Notes: generated by a model from the sequence alone, not told the origin. A stretch of DNA of 64,000 nucleotides from Peterkaempfera sp044755465 (GCF_044755465.1 NZ_JBIVRB010000007.1:186001-250000); one strand, 5' to 3'. Counted from the first letter of the stretch, positions 25,559-33,962 are shown. Numbers and translations: made by a program.

Positions 25559-26470
25559 ATGACCCTCTCCTCTGCCACCCCGCGCACCGCCGAGCTCGCC
25601 ACGGCCCGTCCGGACCGCCGCCGGTCCAAGAAGAAGTCCGGCGCCGGAAAGACCCATGACGCCGGCCCGCTCACCTATGTGGTGCTGATCGCTGCGGCGC
25701 TGATCTCGCTCTTCCCGCTGTATTGGACGGTCGTTGCCGCGTCCAGCACCGACACCGAGATCGTCCAGCCGCCGACCCCGCTGCTGCCCGGCAGCCACCT
25801 GTTCCACAACCTCAATGTGGCGTGGAACGAAGTCCACATGGGCGACGCACTGCTCAACTCCACCATCGTGGCGAGTTTTGTGGCGCTCAGCACCGTGCTC
25901 TTCTCCACGCTGGCCGGGTTCGCCTTCGCCAAGCTCCGGTTCAGCGGCCGCAACGCGCTGCTGGCCCTGGTGGTCGCCACCATGACCATCCCGCCGCAGC
26001 TCAGCGTGATCCCGCTGTACCAGATCATGGTCAAGGTGGGCTGGGGCGACAAGCTCCAGTCGGTGATCCTGCCGTCGCTGGTGGCCGCCTTCGGTGTCTT
26101 CTTCATGCGGCAGTTCCTGCTGGAGGCGCTGCCGCTGGAGCTGATCGAGGCCGCCCGGATGGACGGCGCGCACAGCCTGCGGATCATCTGGCACGTGGTG
26201 TTCCCGATCGCCCGCCCGGCGATGGCCGTGCTCGGCATGCTGGTCTTCGTCCAGGCGTGGAACGACTTCTTCTGGCCCTTCATCGCGCTGAGCCAGCAGA
26301 ATCCGACCGTCCAGGTGGCCCTGGCCGGCCTCGGCGCGGGCAACCACACCACCGACCACGCGATCATCCTGACCGGCGCGCTGGTCGCCACCCTGCCGCT
26401 GCTGCTGGTCTTCGCCGTGCTCGGCAAGCACATCGTGGGCGGCATCACCGCCGGTGCCGTCAAGAGCTGA
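25559..26470 (+). CDS. cebG: Cellobiose ABC transporter permease
   Basis: 303 aa, six membrane helices, EAA loop EAARMDGAHSLRIIWHVVFPIARP. The ATG at 25559 lies five bases after the cebF stop. The N-terminus is long and basic (RPDRRRSKKKSGAGK). Second subunit of the importer channel. A strong hairpin follows the gene and separates it from bglC. Confidence 0.93.
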   Translation: MTLSSATPRTAELATARPDRRRSKKKSGAGKTHDAGPLTYVVLIAAALISLFPLYWTVVAASSTDTEIVQPPTPLLPGSHLFHNLNVAWNEVHMGDALLNSTIVASFVALSTVLFSTLAGFAFAKLRFSGRNALLALVVATMTIPPQLSVIPLYQIMVKVGWGDKLQSVILPSLVAAFGVFFMRQFLLEALPLELIEAARMDGAHSLRIIWHVVFPIARPAMAVLGMLVFVQAWNDFFWPFIALSQQNPTVQVALAGLGAGNHTTDHAIILTGALVATLPLLLVFAVLGKHIVGGITAGAVKS

Positions 26471-26488
26471 CGCAGATCCGCCGCTCCT

Positions 26489-26526
26489 CCCGTACGGCCG
26501 CGCCCCGATTCGCGCGGCCGTACGGG
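26489..26526 (+). terminator. Strong hairpin between cebG and bglC
   Basis: Perfect 15-base arms (26489-26503 and 26512-26526, CCCGTACGGCCGCGC and its complement) with an 8-base loop, 18 bases after the cebG stop. A likely terminator or attenuator; bglC then needs its own or read-through transcription. Confidence 0.7.
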
Positions 26527-26573
26527 GCCCCCACCACCGCCGGCTTTCCCTTCCTGCCCGCCCTCGCCCATTC

Positions 26574-26587
26574 TGGGAGCGCTCCCG
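26574..26587. promoter_or_regulatory. CebR operator overlapping the bglC ribosome-binding site
   Basis: TGGGAGCGCTCCCG, 13 of 14 bases of the CebR palindrome, ending one base before the bglC ATG at 26589. Its GGGAG is the only Shine-Dalgarno-like sequence for bglC. Confidence 0.85.
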
Positions 26588-26588
26588 C

Positions 26589-28067
26589 ATGACCGCTGTA
26601 CGATCCGAGACCACGCCCGGTCGGCTGACCGAGCAGACCGCCGCGATCAGCTTTCCGGCCGGCTTCACCTGGGGCGCGGCCACCGCGGCCTACCAGATCG
26701 AGGGCGCCGCGGCCGAGGACGGCCGTACCCCCTCCATCTGGGACACGTTCAGCCACACGCCGGGCAAGGTCCGCAACGGCGACACCGGTGACATCGCCGC
26801 CGACCACTACCACCGCTTCCGCGACGACGTGGCGCTGATGGCCGACCTGGGCCTGAACGCCTACCGGTTCTCGATCTCCTGGCCGCGCGTCCAGCCCACC
26901 GGGCGCGGTCCCGCCGTCGAGCGCGGTCTGGACTTCTACCGCGCGCTCGCCGACGAGCTGCTGGAGAAGGGCATCACCCCGGTCGCCACCCTCTACCACT
27001 GGGACCTGCCCCAGGAGCTGGAGGACGCCGGCGGCTGGCCGGTGCGCGACACCGCGGAGCGCTTCACCGACTACGCCGCCATCATGGCGGAGGCGCTCGG
27101 TGACCGCGTCAAGATCTGGACCACCTTCAACGAGCCGTGGTGCTCGGCCTTCCTGGGCTACGGATCGGGCGTGCACGCCCCCGGCCGCACCGAGCCCGAC
27201 GCCGCCCTCAAGGCCGCCCACCACCTCAACCTCGCCCATGGCCGGGCGATCGGGGTTCTGCGCTCCACACTCCCCGCTACCGCGCAGACCTCGATCACCC
27301 TGAACCTGCACCAGGTGCGGCCGCTGACCGACAGCGCCGAGGACCTGGACGCGGCCCGCCGGATCGACGCCGTCGGCAACCGGATCTTCACCGGCCCGGT
27401 GCTGAACGGCGCGTACCCCGCGGACCTGCTGGAGGACACCGCCCACCTGGTCGACTGGGGCACCCTGGTGCAGGACGGCGACCTCGCCGAGATCTCCCGC
27501 CCGATCGACCTGCTGGGCATCAACTACTACACCCCGACGCTGGTCTCGGCGCCCGACGGTGCGGTGCCGGCCGGCGAGGCGTCCCGCAACGACGCCCACG
27601 GCAAGAGCGACCACTCCCCGTGGCCCGGCTCCGAGCAGGTCGTCTTCCACCTGCCGCCCGGCGAGACCACCGCGATGGGCTGGGCGATCGACGACACCGG
27701 TCTGCACGACCTGCTGCTGGCCGTCGGCCGGGAGCACCCGAACCTGCCGCTGATGGTCACCGAGAACGGTGCCGCCTTCGACGACTACCTCGACCCCAAG
27801 GGCGCCGTCAACGACCCCGAGCGCATCGCCTACCTCCACGGGCACCTCTCCGCCGTGCACCGCGCCATCGCCGACGGGGTGGACGTCCGGGGCTACTTCC
27901 TCTGGTCGCTGATGGACAACTTCGAGTGGGCGTACGGCTACAGCAAGCGCTTCGGCGCGGTGTACGTCGACTACTCGACGCAGCGCCGGATCCCCAAGAG
28001 CAGCGCCCGCTGGTACGCGGATGTGATCGGGCGCCACGGACTCCCCCCGGTCGACGGCCTGGCGTAG
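26589..28067 (+). CDS. bglC: Intracellular beta-glucosidase, GH1
   Basis: 492 aa glycoside hydrolase family 1. It hydrolyses imported cellobiose and cello-oligosaccharides to glucose. Markers: FPAGFTWGAATAAYQIEGAAAEDGR at the N-terminus, acid/base glutamate in TFNEPW (E182), nucleophile in VTENGA (E392), and FLWSLMDNFEWAYGYSKRFG. No signal peptide, so it is cytosolic, as expected beside an importer. The ATG at 26589 is chosen because the preceding frame is outside the coding pattern. CebR is the likely repressor through the adjacent operator. Confidence 0.95.
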   Translation: MTAVRSETTPGRLTEQTAAISFPAGFTWGAATAAYQIEGAAAEDGRTPSIWDTFSHTPGKVRNGDTGDIAADHYHRFRDDVALMADLGLNAYRFSISWPRVQPTGRGPAVERGLDFYRALADELLEKGITPVATLYHWDLPQELEDAGGWPVRDTAERFTDYAAIMAEALGDRVKIWTTFNEPWCSAFLGYGSGVHAPGRTEPDAALKAAHHLNLAHGRAIGVLRSTLPATAQTSITLNLHQVRPLTDSAEDLDAARRIDAVGNRIFTGPVLNGAYPADLLEDTAHLVDWGTLVQDGDLAEISRPIDLLGINYYTPTLVSAPDGAVPAGEASRNDAHGKSDHSPWPGSEQVVFHLPPGETTAMGWAIDDTGLHDLLLAVGREHPNLPLMVTENGAAFDDYLDPKGAVNDPERIAYLHGHLSAVHRAIADGVDVRGYFLWSLMDNFEWAYGYSKRFGAVYVDYSTQRRIPKSSARWYADVIGRHGLPPVDGLA

Positions 28068-28263
28068 GCCGGAGGGAAGGCCGACGGGGAGCCATGGAGG
28101 GCTGACACCCCGTCGTAAGGGCGGGCGCGGCGGCTGTGAGGGGATCGCTGCGTCCGCCCTGCCGTGCCCGGCCGCCGTACGCGCCGGGCCGTACCCCCGC
28201 TGCCGTACCCCCGCCGCCGTGTCCTGGGACGTGACCTCATCCGGCGGCGGTCGTTCCACTCAC

Positions 28264-28497
28264 GTGCGAGCAATTCACCGTACCCGCAAGGCCGTTCACC
28301 TACTGGCGTTCGCCGCTGCCCTGTGCTGCCTCGGCGCCGGGCCGGCCGGCGCCGCTCAACCGGTCACCTCCGCCGAGCTGCCGGTCCGGCCGGGGCCCTC
28401 GGCCGGCAGTCCGGCGGTCCTCACCCCGATCACGGCGGGGATGCTGCTCTGCGGCATCGCCGCGATCCGCCGCCGGGGGCTGCCCGGCGGCTCCTGA
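28264..28497 (+). CDS. Small exported/membrane hypothetical protein
   Basis: About 77 aa from the GTG at 28264 (MRAIHRTRKAVHLLAF). An N-terminal signal-like segment (HLLAFAAALCCLGAGPAGAA) is followed by a short Pro/Ser linker and a C-terminal hydrophobic stretch (LTPITAGMLLCGIAAI) ending in RRRGLPGGS. This is the layout of a small secreted protein held by a C-terminal membrane anchor. No sorting LPxTG motif. The start is uncertain: in-frame GTGs at 28219 and 28231 also exist. Function unknown. Confidence 0.55.
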   Translation: MRAIHRTRKAVHLLAFAAALCCLGAGPAGAAQPVTSAELPVRPGPSAGSPAVLTPITAGMLLCGIAAIRRRGLPGGS

Positions 28498-28515
28498 CGC
28501 CCCCGCGCCGCCCGC

Positions 28516-29388
28516 TCAGCGGGCCGCGTCGAAGACGCCCGGCGGCGGCGCCGGGGACGGTACGGCGGTCGCGTCGGTCACCGGCTGCGCGCCGCCGGTG
28601 AAGTCGGCCACCGCCCGGCCGTGCTCGACCCGGCCGGGGAAGGGGTCGCCCGCCACCCGCCGGGTCAGCTCCGGCAGCGGCAGCGGCAGCCGTCCGGCCA
28701 CCAGCACCAGATTGCCGAACCGGCGCCCGCGCAGCACCGCCGGGTCGCCCACCAGCCCCACCTCGGGGAAGATCCGCAGCAGCGTGGCCACCTGGGAGCG
28801 GGCGAAGGCCAGCGGCGCGCCGTCCGTGATGTTGACGGCGTACAGCCCGCCCGGCGCCAGCGCGCGGGCGGCCAGCGCGGCGAACTCCTCGGTGGCGCAG
28901 TGCGCGGGCACCCGGGCGCCGCTGAAGACGTCCGCGACCACCAGGTCCGCGCCGCCCTCGGGTGCCCGCTCCAGCACCGCCCGCGCGTCGGCGCCGCGCA
29001 CCTTGAGCTGCCAGCCCCGGTCCAGCGGCAGTTCGGCCCGGACCAGCTCGGTGAGCGCGGTGTCGATCTCCGCGACCTGCTGCCGCGAGCGGGGCCGGGT
29101 CGCCGCCACGTACCGGGCCAGCGTGCAGGCGCCGCCGCCCAGGTGCAGCGCGCTGATCGGCCGGCCCGCCGGGGCGGCCAGGTCCGCGATGTGGCCCAGC
29201 CACCGCTGGTACTCGAAGGACAGATGGGCGGGGTCGTCCAGGTCGACGTACGACTGCGGAGCCCCGTCGAGCAGCAGCGTCCAGCCGCGCGGCCGGTCCC
29301 GGTCCGGGATCAGCTCCGCGAGCCCGGAGTCGGTGCGGCGGGCGACCACCTCGGGCGTACGGCTCTCGGCTCGTCTGCTGCGTCCCAT
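28516..29388 (-). CDS. Spermidine synthase-like methyltransferase-fold protein
   Basis: 290 aa. Rossmann motif ISALHLGGGACTLARYV, acidic VAEIDTALTELVRAEL, DLVVADVFSGARVP and GGLYAVNITDGAP are those of the spermidine synthase/SAM-dependent fold. Actinobacterial members of this type are usually annotated as fused-MFS/spermidine synthase-like and often lack proven aminopropyltransferase activity. There is no membrane part here. Start ATG at 29388 with GAGGGG just upstream. Confidence 0.8.
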   Translation of the reverse strand: MGRSRRAESRTPEVVARRTDSGLAELIPDRDRPRGWTLLLDGAPQSYVDLDDPAHLSFEYQRWLGHIADLAAPAGRPISALHLGGGACTLARYVAATRPRSRQQVAEIDTALTELVRAELPLDRGWQLKVRGADARAVLERAPEGGADLVVADVFSGARVPAHCATEEFAALAARALAPGGLYAVNITDGAPLAFARSQVATLLRIFPEVGLVGDPAVLRGRRFGNLVLVAGRLPLPLPELTRRVAGDPFPGRVEHGRAVADFTGGAQPVTDATAVPSPAPPPGVFDAAR

Positions 29389-29442
29389 CCCCTCAGTATG
29401 GGCGAGGGCGTGGACCGGCCCGCGTCCCGGGCTGCGGGCGGC

Positions 29443-29892
29443 TCAGTACTGGCCGAAGCCGCCGGCCTGGAGGGTGCCGGCCGCCTCGCAGAGCGCGGAG
29501 CGCAGCACCCAGGGGTCGGTGGGCCGCAGGGTGCCGTCGGCCGCCGGGGGGGCGACCAGCCAGCCGGGCTCCGGGCCGATGAACGCGCCATGGGTGCAGG
29601 AGCTGCCCGGCAGGTGCCAGCGGTCGGCGGTGCCGCTCGGCACCAGGAAGAGCAGCCGGGTGCCGCCCGCGTCGCCCAGCACCGCGCCGCACGCGCCGCG
29701 CAGCCGCAGGATGTCGACGGTCTCCAGGCCGTGCCGCAGCGGCACCGCCACGGTGTCGTACGGCAGCCGCTGGGTGGTGGACCCGGCATTGTCGGCCGCC
29801 CGTCGGACGGCGGCACGCAGCCCGCTCACCACGGACGGCGGAAGCACGGCACCGCCCGCACGCGGCACTGACTGCGGCACTCCGGCGCCCAT
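29443..29892 (-). CDS. Conserved hypothetical protein divergent from TPR regulator
   Basis: 149 aa. The ATG at 29892 (MGAGVPQSVPRAGG) sits 4 bases after GGAGGTGCGC. Visible segments are QRLPYDTVAVPLRHGLETVDILRL, GGTRLLFLVPSGTADRWHLPG and PTDPWVLRSALCEAAGTLQ. It loosely resembles the N-terminal part of actinobacterial bifunctional primase/polymerase-like proteins (LLFLVPxGTA), as does the protein at 39.8 kb; this is weak. It lies head-to-head with the TPR regulator, suggesting a common control region. Function unknown. Confidence 0.7.
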   Translation of the reverse strand: MGAGVPQSVPRAGGAVLPPSVVSGLRAAVRRAADNAGSTTQRLPYDTVAVPLRHGLETVDILRLRGACGAVLGDAGGTRLLFLVPSGTADRWHLPGSSCTHGAFIGPEPGWLVAPPAADGTLRPTDPWVLRSALCEAAGTLQAGGFGQY

Positions 29893-29979
29893 GCGCACCT
29901 CCACTGTCGACGGGGCGAGCTCCCCGTCCAGCACAACGCGCCGAGAGCACGAGAGCCACGGGTGTGCAGCGGGCAGGCT

Positions 29980-30010
29980 ATGGCATTTCATGGCAGATGC
30001 GCCGTGCCAT
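29980..30010. promoter_or_regulatory. ATGGCA direct and inverted repeats in a divergent promoter region
   Basis: ATGGCA at 29980-29985 and 29990-29995 (one helical turn apart), with TGCCAT at 30005-30010 forming an inverted repeat with the second copy. An A/T-rich pocket follows (30018-30050). Possible binding site of the regulator encoded at 30130. Confidence 0.4.
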
Positions 30011-30129
30011 GTCCGGTTTGTTGCGAAATATCGAGTGTTCGATTTGTGACTCCCGGTACTGTCGAGGCGTCTTCCGGCCGTACGATCCACGGCGGCCAGG
30101 ACGCAGAACCATCCGGGGAGCACCGAATC

Positions 30130-31476
30130 ATGGCACCCACGCCTCTCGACCCGGCGGACCGGCCCCCGGCCAACCACGTGATGCGCGAGCTGCGCGGCGA
30201 CCTCTCCCCCGGGGAGTTCGCCGCCCGGGTCAGGCGGGCGGGCCGGGAGATCGGCGAGCACGTCTCCTGCGACGCCCGGTACATCGGGCGGGTGGAGGCG
30301 GGGGAGATCCGCTGCCCCAACTACGCGTACGAGCGGGTGTTCCGGCACATGTTCCCGGGCCGCTCCCTGGCCGATCTGGGGTTCGCCCCGCGCGGCACCG
30401 TACGCCGCCGGGTGGGCCCGCCGCGCGGCGAGGCCGTACCGCACGCTGCCCCGCAGCACCGTACCGACGAGGAGAACGACGACGTGCATCGCCGCACGTT
30501 CATGGCAGGCGGCCCCGCCGCCCTGGTGACGGCGCTGGGGCTGGACCAGCCCGCGTACGCCGCGCCGATCGAGCACCGCAAGGTGGGACCCGAAGAGGTG
30601 GCCGTCGTCGAGGAGGCCGTCCGCCGCATCCGGGTGCTGGACGACCGGCAGGGCGCCGACGCCCTCTTCGACTCGGCCGGCCGGTCGCTGCGCGAGGCGT
30701 ATCTGCTGCTCAACACCGGCTACTACACCGCCGACACCGAGCGGCGGTTGCAGTCCGGCGCCGGTGAGCTCGCCATCTCGGTCGGCTGGCTGGCCCATGA
30801 CTCCGGCCGGCTGGCCGACGCCCGCTCCTTCTACGCCGAGGCCCTCGCCACCGCCAGGATGGCCGACGACCCGGCGCTGGAGGCCCACGCCTTCTGCAAC
30901 ACCGCCTTCCTGGCCCGCGACACCGGGCGCCCCCGCGAGGCGGTCCGCGCCGCCCAGGCGGCACAGCAGGCCGCCAGGGACATCGGCTCCCCCCGGCTGC
31001 TCGCGCTGCTCGCCATGCGGGAGGCCGGCGGCTGGGCGGTGCTCCGGGAGCGCGCCTCCTGCGAGCAGGCGCTGCGACGGGCCCACCACTACTTCGAACA
31101 GGGCGCCCGCGACGCCGACCCGGAGTGGATGTCCTTCTTCGGGCGGGCCGAGATCACCGGGCTGGAGGCCCAGTGCTGGTCGGCGCTGGACGACTGGACC
31201 CGGGCGGCCGACCTGGCCACCCGCGCCATGCGGCTCCAGGACCCGCACTTCGTCCGCAACCGCGCCCTCTACACCGCCGAGCTCGCCCACGACCAGCTCG
31301 GCGGCGGCGACCTCGCGGCGGCGGCGGTCAGCGGGACGCACGCCCTGGAGCTGCTGCGCGAGGTCAGCTCGACCCGGATCAAGGGCATGCTGGCCGGCAC
31401 CGTCGGCCGGCTGCGCCGGCACCGGGGCGTCCCGGAGGTCGCGGAGTTCGTGGACCGGTACGACGCGGCGGGCTGA
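30130..31476 (+). CDS. XRE-like/TPR regulator (NsdA-like family)
   Basis: 448 aa. N-terminal part with a helix-turn-helix-like segment (PPANHVMRELRGDLSPGEFAARVR ... CDARYIGRVEAGEIRCPNYAYERVFRHMFPG). A Tat-like HRRTFMAGGPAALV stretch is common in this regulator family and probably not an export signal. A long all-helical C-terminal half of TPR-like units follows (DADARSFYAEALATARMADDPALEAHAFCNTAFLARDTGRPREA...). This architecture is that of streptomycete TPR regulators such as NsdA, which repress sporulation and antibiotics. The ATG at 30130 follows GGGGAG. Ligand and targets unknown. Confidence 0.75.
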   Translation: MAPTPLDPADRPPANHVMRELRGDLSPGEFAARVRRAGREIGEHVSCDARYIGRVEAGEIRCPNYAYERVFRHMFPGRSLADLGFAPRGTVRRRVGPPRGEAVPHAAPQHRTDEENDDVHRRTFMAGGPAALVTALGLDQPAYAAPIEHRKVGPEEVAVVEEAVRRIRVLDDRQGADALFDSAGRSLREAYLLLNTGYYTADTERRLQSGAGELAISVGWLAHDSGRLADARSFYAEALATARMADDPALEAHAFCNTAFLARDTGRPREAVRAAQAAQQAARDIGSPRLLALLAMREAGGWAVLRERASCEQALRRAHHYFEQGARDADPEWMSFFGRAEITGLEAQCWSALDDWTRAADLATRAMRLQDPHFVRNRALYTAELAHDQLGGGDLAAAAVSGTHALELLREVSSTRIKGMLAGTVGRLRRHRGVPEVAEFVDRYDAAG

Positions 31477-31560
31477 GCCCGGGGCGATATCCGTTTGCGG
31501 CGCCGCCCCCGGTCCCGCAGGCTCGTCGGCGGCCCACCCCCTGCGACAGGAGCACCCACG

Positions 31561-32388
31561 GTGTCCCAGGAACGCCCAGCCCCCGACCGGGACGGCCTCG
31601 GTCTGCGAGCCGACTGCGGGAGCTGCTTCGGGCTCTGCTGCGTCGCGCTGCCCTTCGCCGCCTCCGCCGACTTCGCGGTCGGCAAGGACGCCGGGACGCC
31701 GTGCGCCAACCTCCGGCCGGACTTCCGCTGCGGCATCCACACCCGGCTCCGCGAGAGCGGCTTCCGGGGCTGCACGGTCTTCGACTGCTTGGGCGCGGGC
31801 CAGAAGGTCTCCCAGACCACCTTCGACGGCCGGGACTGGCGCTCGCACCCGGGCACCGCACGGCAGATGTTCGCGGTGTTCCCCGTCATGCGGCAACTCC
31901 ACGAACTCCTCTGGTACGTGACCGAAGCCCTGGCCCGGCCGGCGGCCCGGCCGGTGCACGGCGAGCTGCGCCGCGCGCTGGGCGAGCTGGACCGGCTCAG
32001 CGGCGGCAGCGCCGCATCCCTCATCGCGCTGGACGTGCCGGCTCTCCGCGCCGACGTCAACGCGCTGCTGCTGCGTACCAGCGAACTGGTGCGCGCCGCC
32101 GTCCCCGGCCGCAGGCGGAACCACCGGGGCGCCGACCTGATCGGCGCCCGGCTCGGCGGCGCCCGGCTGCGGGGCGCCGATCTGCGCGGCGCCTACCTCA
32201 TCGCGGCCGACCTCAGCCGGGCCGACCTGCGGACGGCCGACCTGATCGGCGCGGACCTGCGCGACGCCGACCTGCGCGGTGCCGACCTCACCGGCAGCCT
32301 CTTCCTCACCCAGCCCCAGCTCGACTCGGCCAGGGGGGACGCCGCCACCCGGCTGCCCCCGGCCCTCAGCCGCCCCGCCCACTGGTGA
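31561..32388 (+). CDS. Cys-cluster (YkgJ-like) and pentapeptide-repeat fusion protein
   Basis: 275 aa. GTG start at 31561 (MSQERPAPDRDG) after AGGAG. Residues about 18-80 hold a cysteine pattern CGSCFGLCC ... CANL ... CGIH ... GCTVFDCLGAGQ, like metal-chelating YkgJ/UPF0153 domains. The middle is helical. The last 75 residues are pentapeptide repeats (GADLIGARLGGARLRGADLRG...). Family members in Streptomyces combine the same two parts; the role is unknown, possibly a metal-binding scaffold. The stop codon lies inside the base of a 22-bp terminator stem. Confidence 0.82.
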   Translation: MSQERPAPDRDGLGLRADCGSCFGLCCVALPFAASADFAVGKDAGTPCANLRPDFRCGIHTRLRESGFRGCTVFDCLGAGQKVSQTTFDGRDWRSHPGTARQMFAVFPVMRQLHELLWYVTEALARPAARPVHGELRRALGELDRLSGGSAASLIALDVPALRADVNALLLRTSELVRAAVPGRRRNHRGADLIGARLGGARLRGADLRGAYLIAADLSRADLRTADLIGADLRDADLRGADLTGSLFLTQPQLDSARGDAATRLPPALSRPAHW

Positions 32389-32433
32389 CACCGCCCTGGT
32401 GCCCGGGAGGTTCCCGGGCACCAGGGCGGTGTC
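32387..32433. terminator. 22-bp perfect inverted repeat, bidirectional terminator
   Basis: Arms 32387-32408 and 32412-32433 match perfectly, with a 3-base loop. The left arm begins within the TGA of the pentapeptide gene; the convergent phosphatase gene ends 15 bases further on. It can serve both directions. Confidence 0.85.
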
Positions 32434-32447
32434 GGCCCCGGCGGTGG

Positions 32448-33086
32448 TCAGCCCAGGTGAGAGGTGTCGTTCCAGACCTCCACGGCCGGCGCGGCGTACT
32501 CCCAGCCGAGCACGCAGAGCGAGGCCGGGCGGAGCTTGAAGCGCTGCCCGTACTCCGGGGGCAGGCCCAGCCAGCGCGCGGTGAGAATCCGCAGCAGATG
32601 CCCATGGGCGAAGACGACCACCGTGCGGTCGGCGCAGTCCATGGTGACCGTGTCGTGCTCCGGACGGCCGTGGTCGTCCGCGAGCCGGTCCAGGAAGGCA
32701 TCGGTGCGGGCGGCCACCTGGGCCAGGGTCTCCCCGCCGGGCACGCCGTCCCGCCAGATCACCCAGCCGGGGTGTCCGTCGGCCCGGATGTCGTCGCCGG
32801 TCCGCCCCTCGTACGCCCCGTAGTCCCACTCCATCAGGTCGGGCGTGTCGATCGCCCGCTCCCCCAGCCCGGCCAGCTCGCAGGTCTCCCGGGCCCGCGA
32901 CAGCGGGCTGGTGAACACGGCGGCGTCGGGCAGGCCGCCCCATGGGGCGCGTTTGAGGCGGTCACCGAGGGCGAGCGCCATGTGGCGGCCCTCCTCGGTG
33001 AGCGGGATGTCGGTACGACCGGTGTGGCGGCCGGTGGCCGACCACTCGGTCTCACCGTGGCGGACGAGCAGGATGCGGGCGGGCAT
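32448..33086 (-). CDS. Histidine phosphatase family protein (phosphoglycerate-mutase-like)
   Basis: 212 aa. The phosphohistidine motif LLVRHGETEWSATGRHTGRTDIPLTEEG is at the very start. TSPLSRARETCELAG carries the second arginine, EWDYGAYEGRTGDDI the proton donor, and VVVFAHGHLLRILTARWLGL the second histidine. Actinobacterial relatives act as acid phosphatases or in cofactor dephosphorylation. It shares strand with the TetR gene 16 bases upstream and may be cotranscribed with it. Confidence 0.9.
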   Translation of the reverse strand: MPARILLVRHGETEWSATGRHTGRTDIPLTEEGRHMALALGDRLKRAPWGGLPDAAVFTSPLSRARETCELAGLGERAIDTPDLMEWDYGAYEGRTGDDIRADGHPGWVIWRDGVPGGETLAQVAARTDAFLDRLADDHGRPEHDTVTMDCADRTVVVFAHGHLLRILTARWLGLPPEYGQRFKLRPASLCVLGWEYAAPAVEVWNDTSHLG

Positions 33087-33102
33087 GAGGGCCGTGCCTC
33101 CT

Positions 33103-33828
33103 CTAGCAGTGGTACGGGGGCGGGAGCCCCGCCTCCCCCCATGATCCCGCAGTTCGCAGCCCGCCGAGCATCAGCGCCAGCCCGAAGGCGTACTGCGCGG
33201 CGCTCTCCTGGGCGTCCGCCAGCTCCGGCGCCAGGTCGACGATCAGCGGGAACTCCTCCGCCGACAGCGTCTCCAGCCGCTCCCGGAAGCGCCGCCTGCC
33301 CTCCGCGCCCGCGCAGCGCGCCCGGTCCGCCCGCAGCGCCGCCCCCACCGTGTACTGGAGCAGCGCCGTCTGCGCCCGCGCCGCCTCCTCGCGGCCGAGA
33401 CCCGCGCCCCGCAGCAGCCCCAGCATGTGCTCCATCATCGCCACCGCCCCGCCGACCGGTGCCTGCTCGGCGGGCTGCTCCGACCGGTGCTGCTCGGCCA
33501 GCAGCCGCAGCACCGAGGGGCGGCCGGTGAACAGCTGGTACAGCGCGAGGCAGGCGTCACTCAGCTGCTCGTACCAGGGCGCGTCGGTGCGCGCGGGGGG
33601 CGGCTCCTGTGCGAACACGCGCTCGCGGGCGGCGCGGAACAGCTCGTCCTTGCCGCTGAAGTAGGTGTAGAGCGCCATCGTCCCCACCCCCAGCTCCTCG
33701 GCCAGCGCCCGCATCGAGAAACCCTCGATGCCGCGCTCGTCGAGCAGCCGCAGGGCGGTGTCGACGATCAGCTCGGCGCTGAGCGAGTTGCGGGGGGCGC
33801 GGGGCCTGCGGCGGTTCTGTTCGGACAT
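33103..33828 (-). CDS. TetR-family regulator, divergent from PAP2 phosphatase
   Basis: 241 aa from the ATG at 33828 (MSEQNRRRPRAPR). HTH: SAELIVDTALRLLDERGIEGFSMRALAEELGVGTMALYTYFSGKDELF. The C-terminal domain is of the TetR_C type with the conserved WYEQLSDACLALYQLFTGRPS segment. A nested palindrome covers the divergent promoter region toward the PAP2 gene and is the likely operator. The histidine phosphatase gene follows in the same direction. Confidence 0.9.
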   Translation of the reverse strand: MSEQNRRRPRAPRNSLSAELIVDTALRLLDERGIEGFSMRALAEELGVGTMALYTYFSGKDELFRAARERVFAQEPPPARTDAPWYEQLSDACLALYQLFTGRPSVLRLLAEQHRSEQPAEQAPVGGAVAMMEHMLGLLRGAGLGREEAARAQTALLQYTVGAALRADRARCAGAEGRRRFRERLETLSAEEFPLIVDLAPELADAQESAAQYAFGLALMLGGLRTAGSWGEAGLPPPYHC

Positions 33829-33904
33829 GGCGGCACTGCTGTCGGTGAGGTGGTGGTCGCGTTCCCCGTTCCCGGAAATCGACTCCGGGCCGCTGTGGTA
33901 CGCC

Positions 33905-33944
33905 ACTAACGTACAACGTACGGTAGCCCGTACGCCTCGTTAGT
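33905..33944. promoter_or_regulatory. Nested inverted repeats, probable TetR operator
   Basis: Outer arms ACTAACG (33905-33911) and CGTTAGT (33938-33944) enclose inner arms CGTACGG (33917-33923) and CCGTACG (33928-33934). The site lies 18 bases before the PAP2 start and 76 bases before the TetR start. Confidence 0.65.
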
Positions 33945-33962
33945 CGCCCGGAGTTCATCACC

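Noticed and set aside
29443..32943. A 1166-codon minus-strand frame
   Set aside because: It runs antisense through the TPR regulator and the pentapeptide gene, both with clear motifs. Only its last 149 codons (from 29892) have a ribosome-binding site and coding bias.
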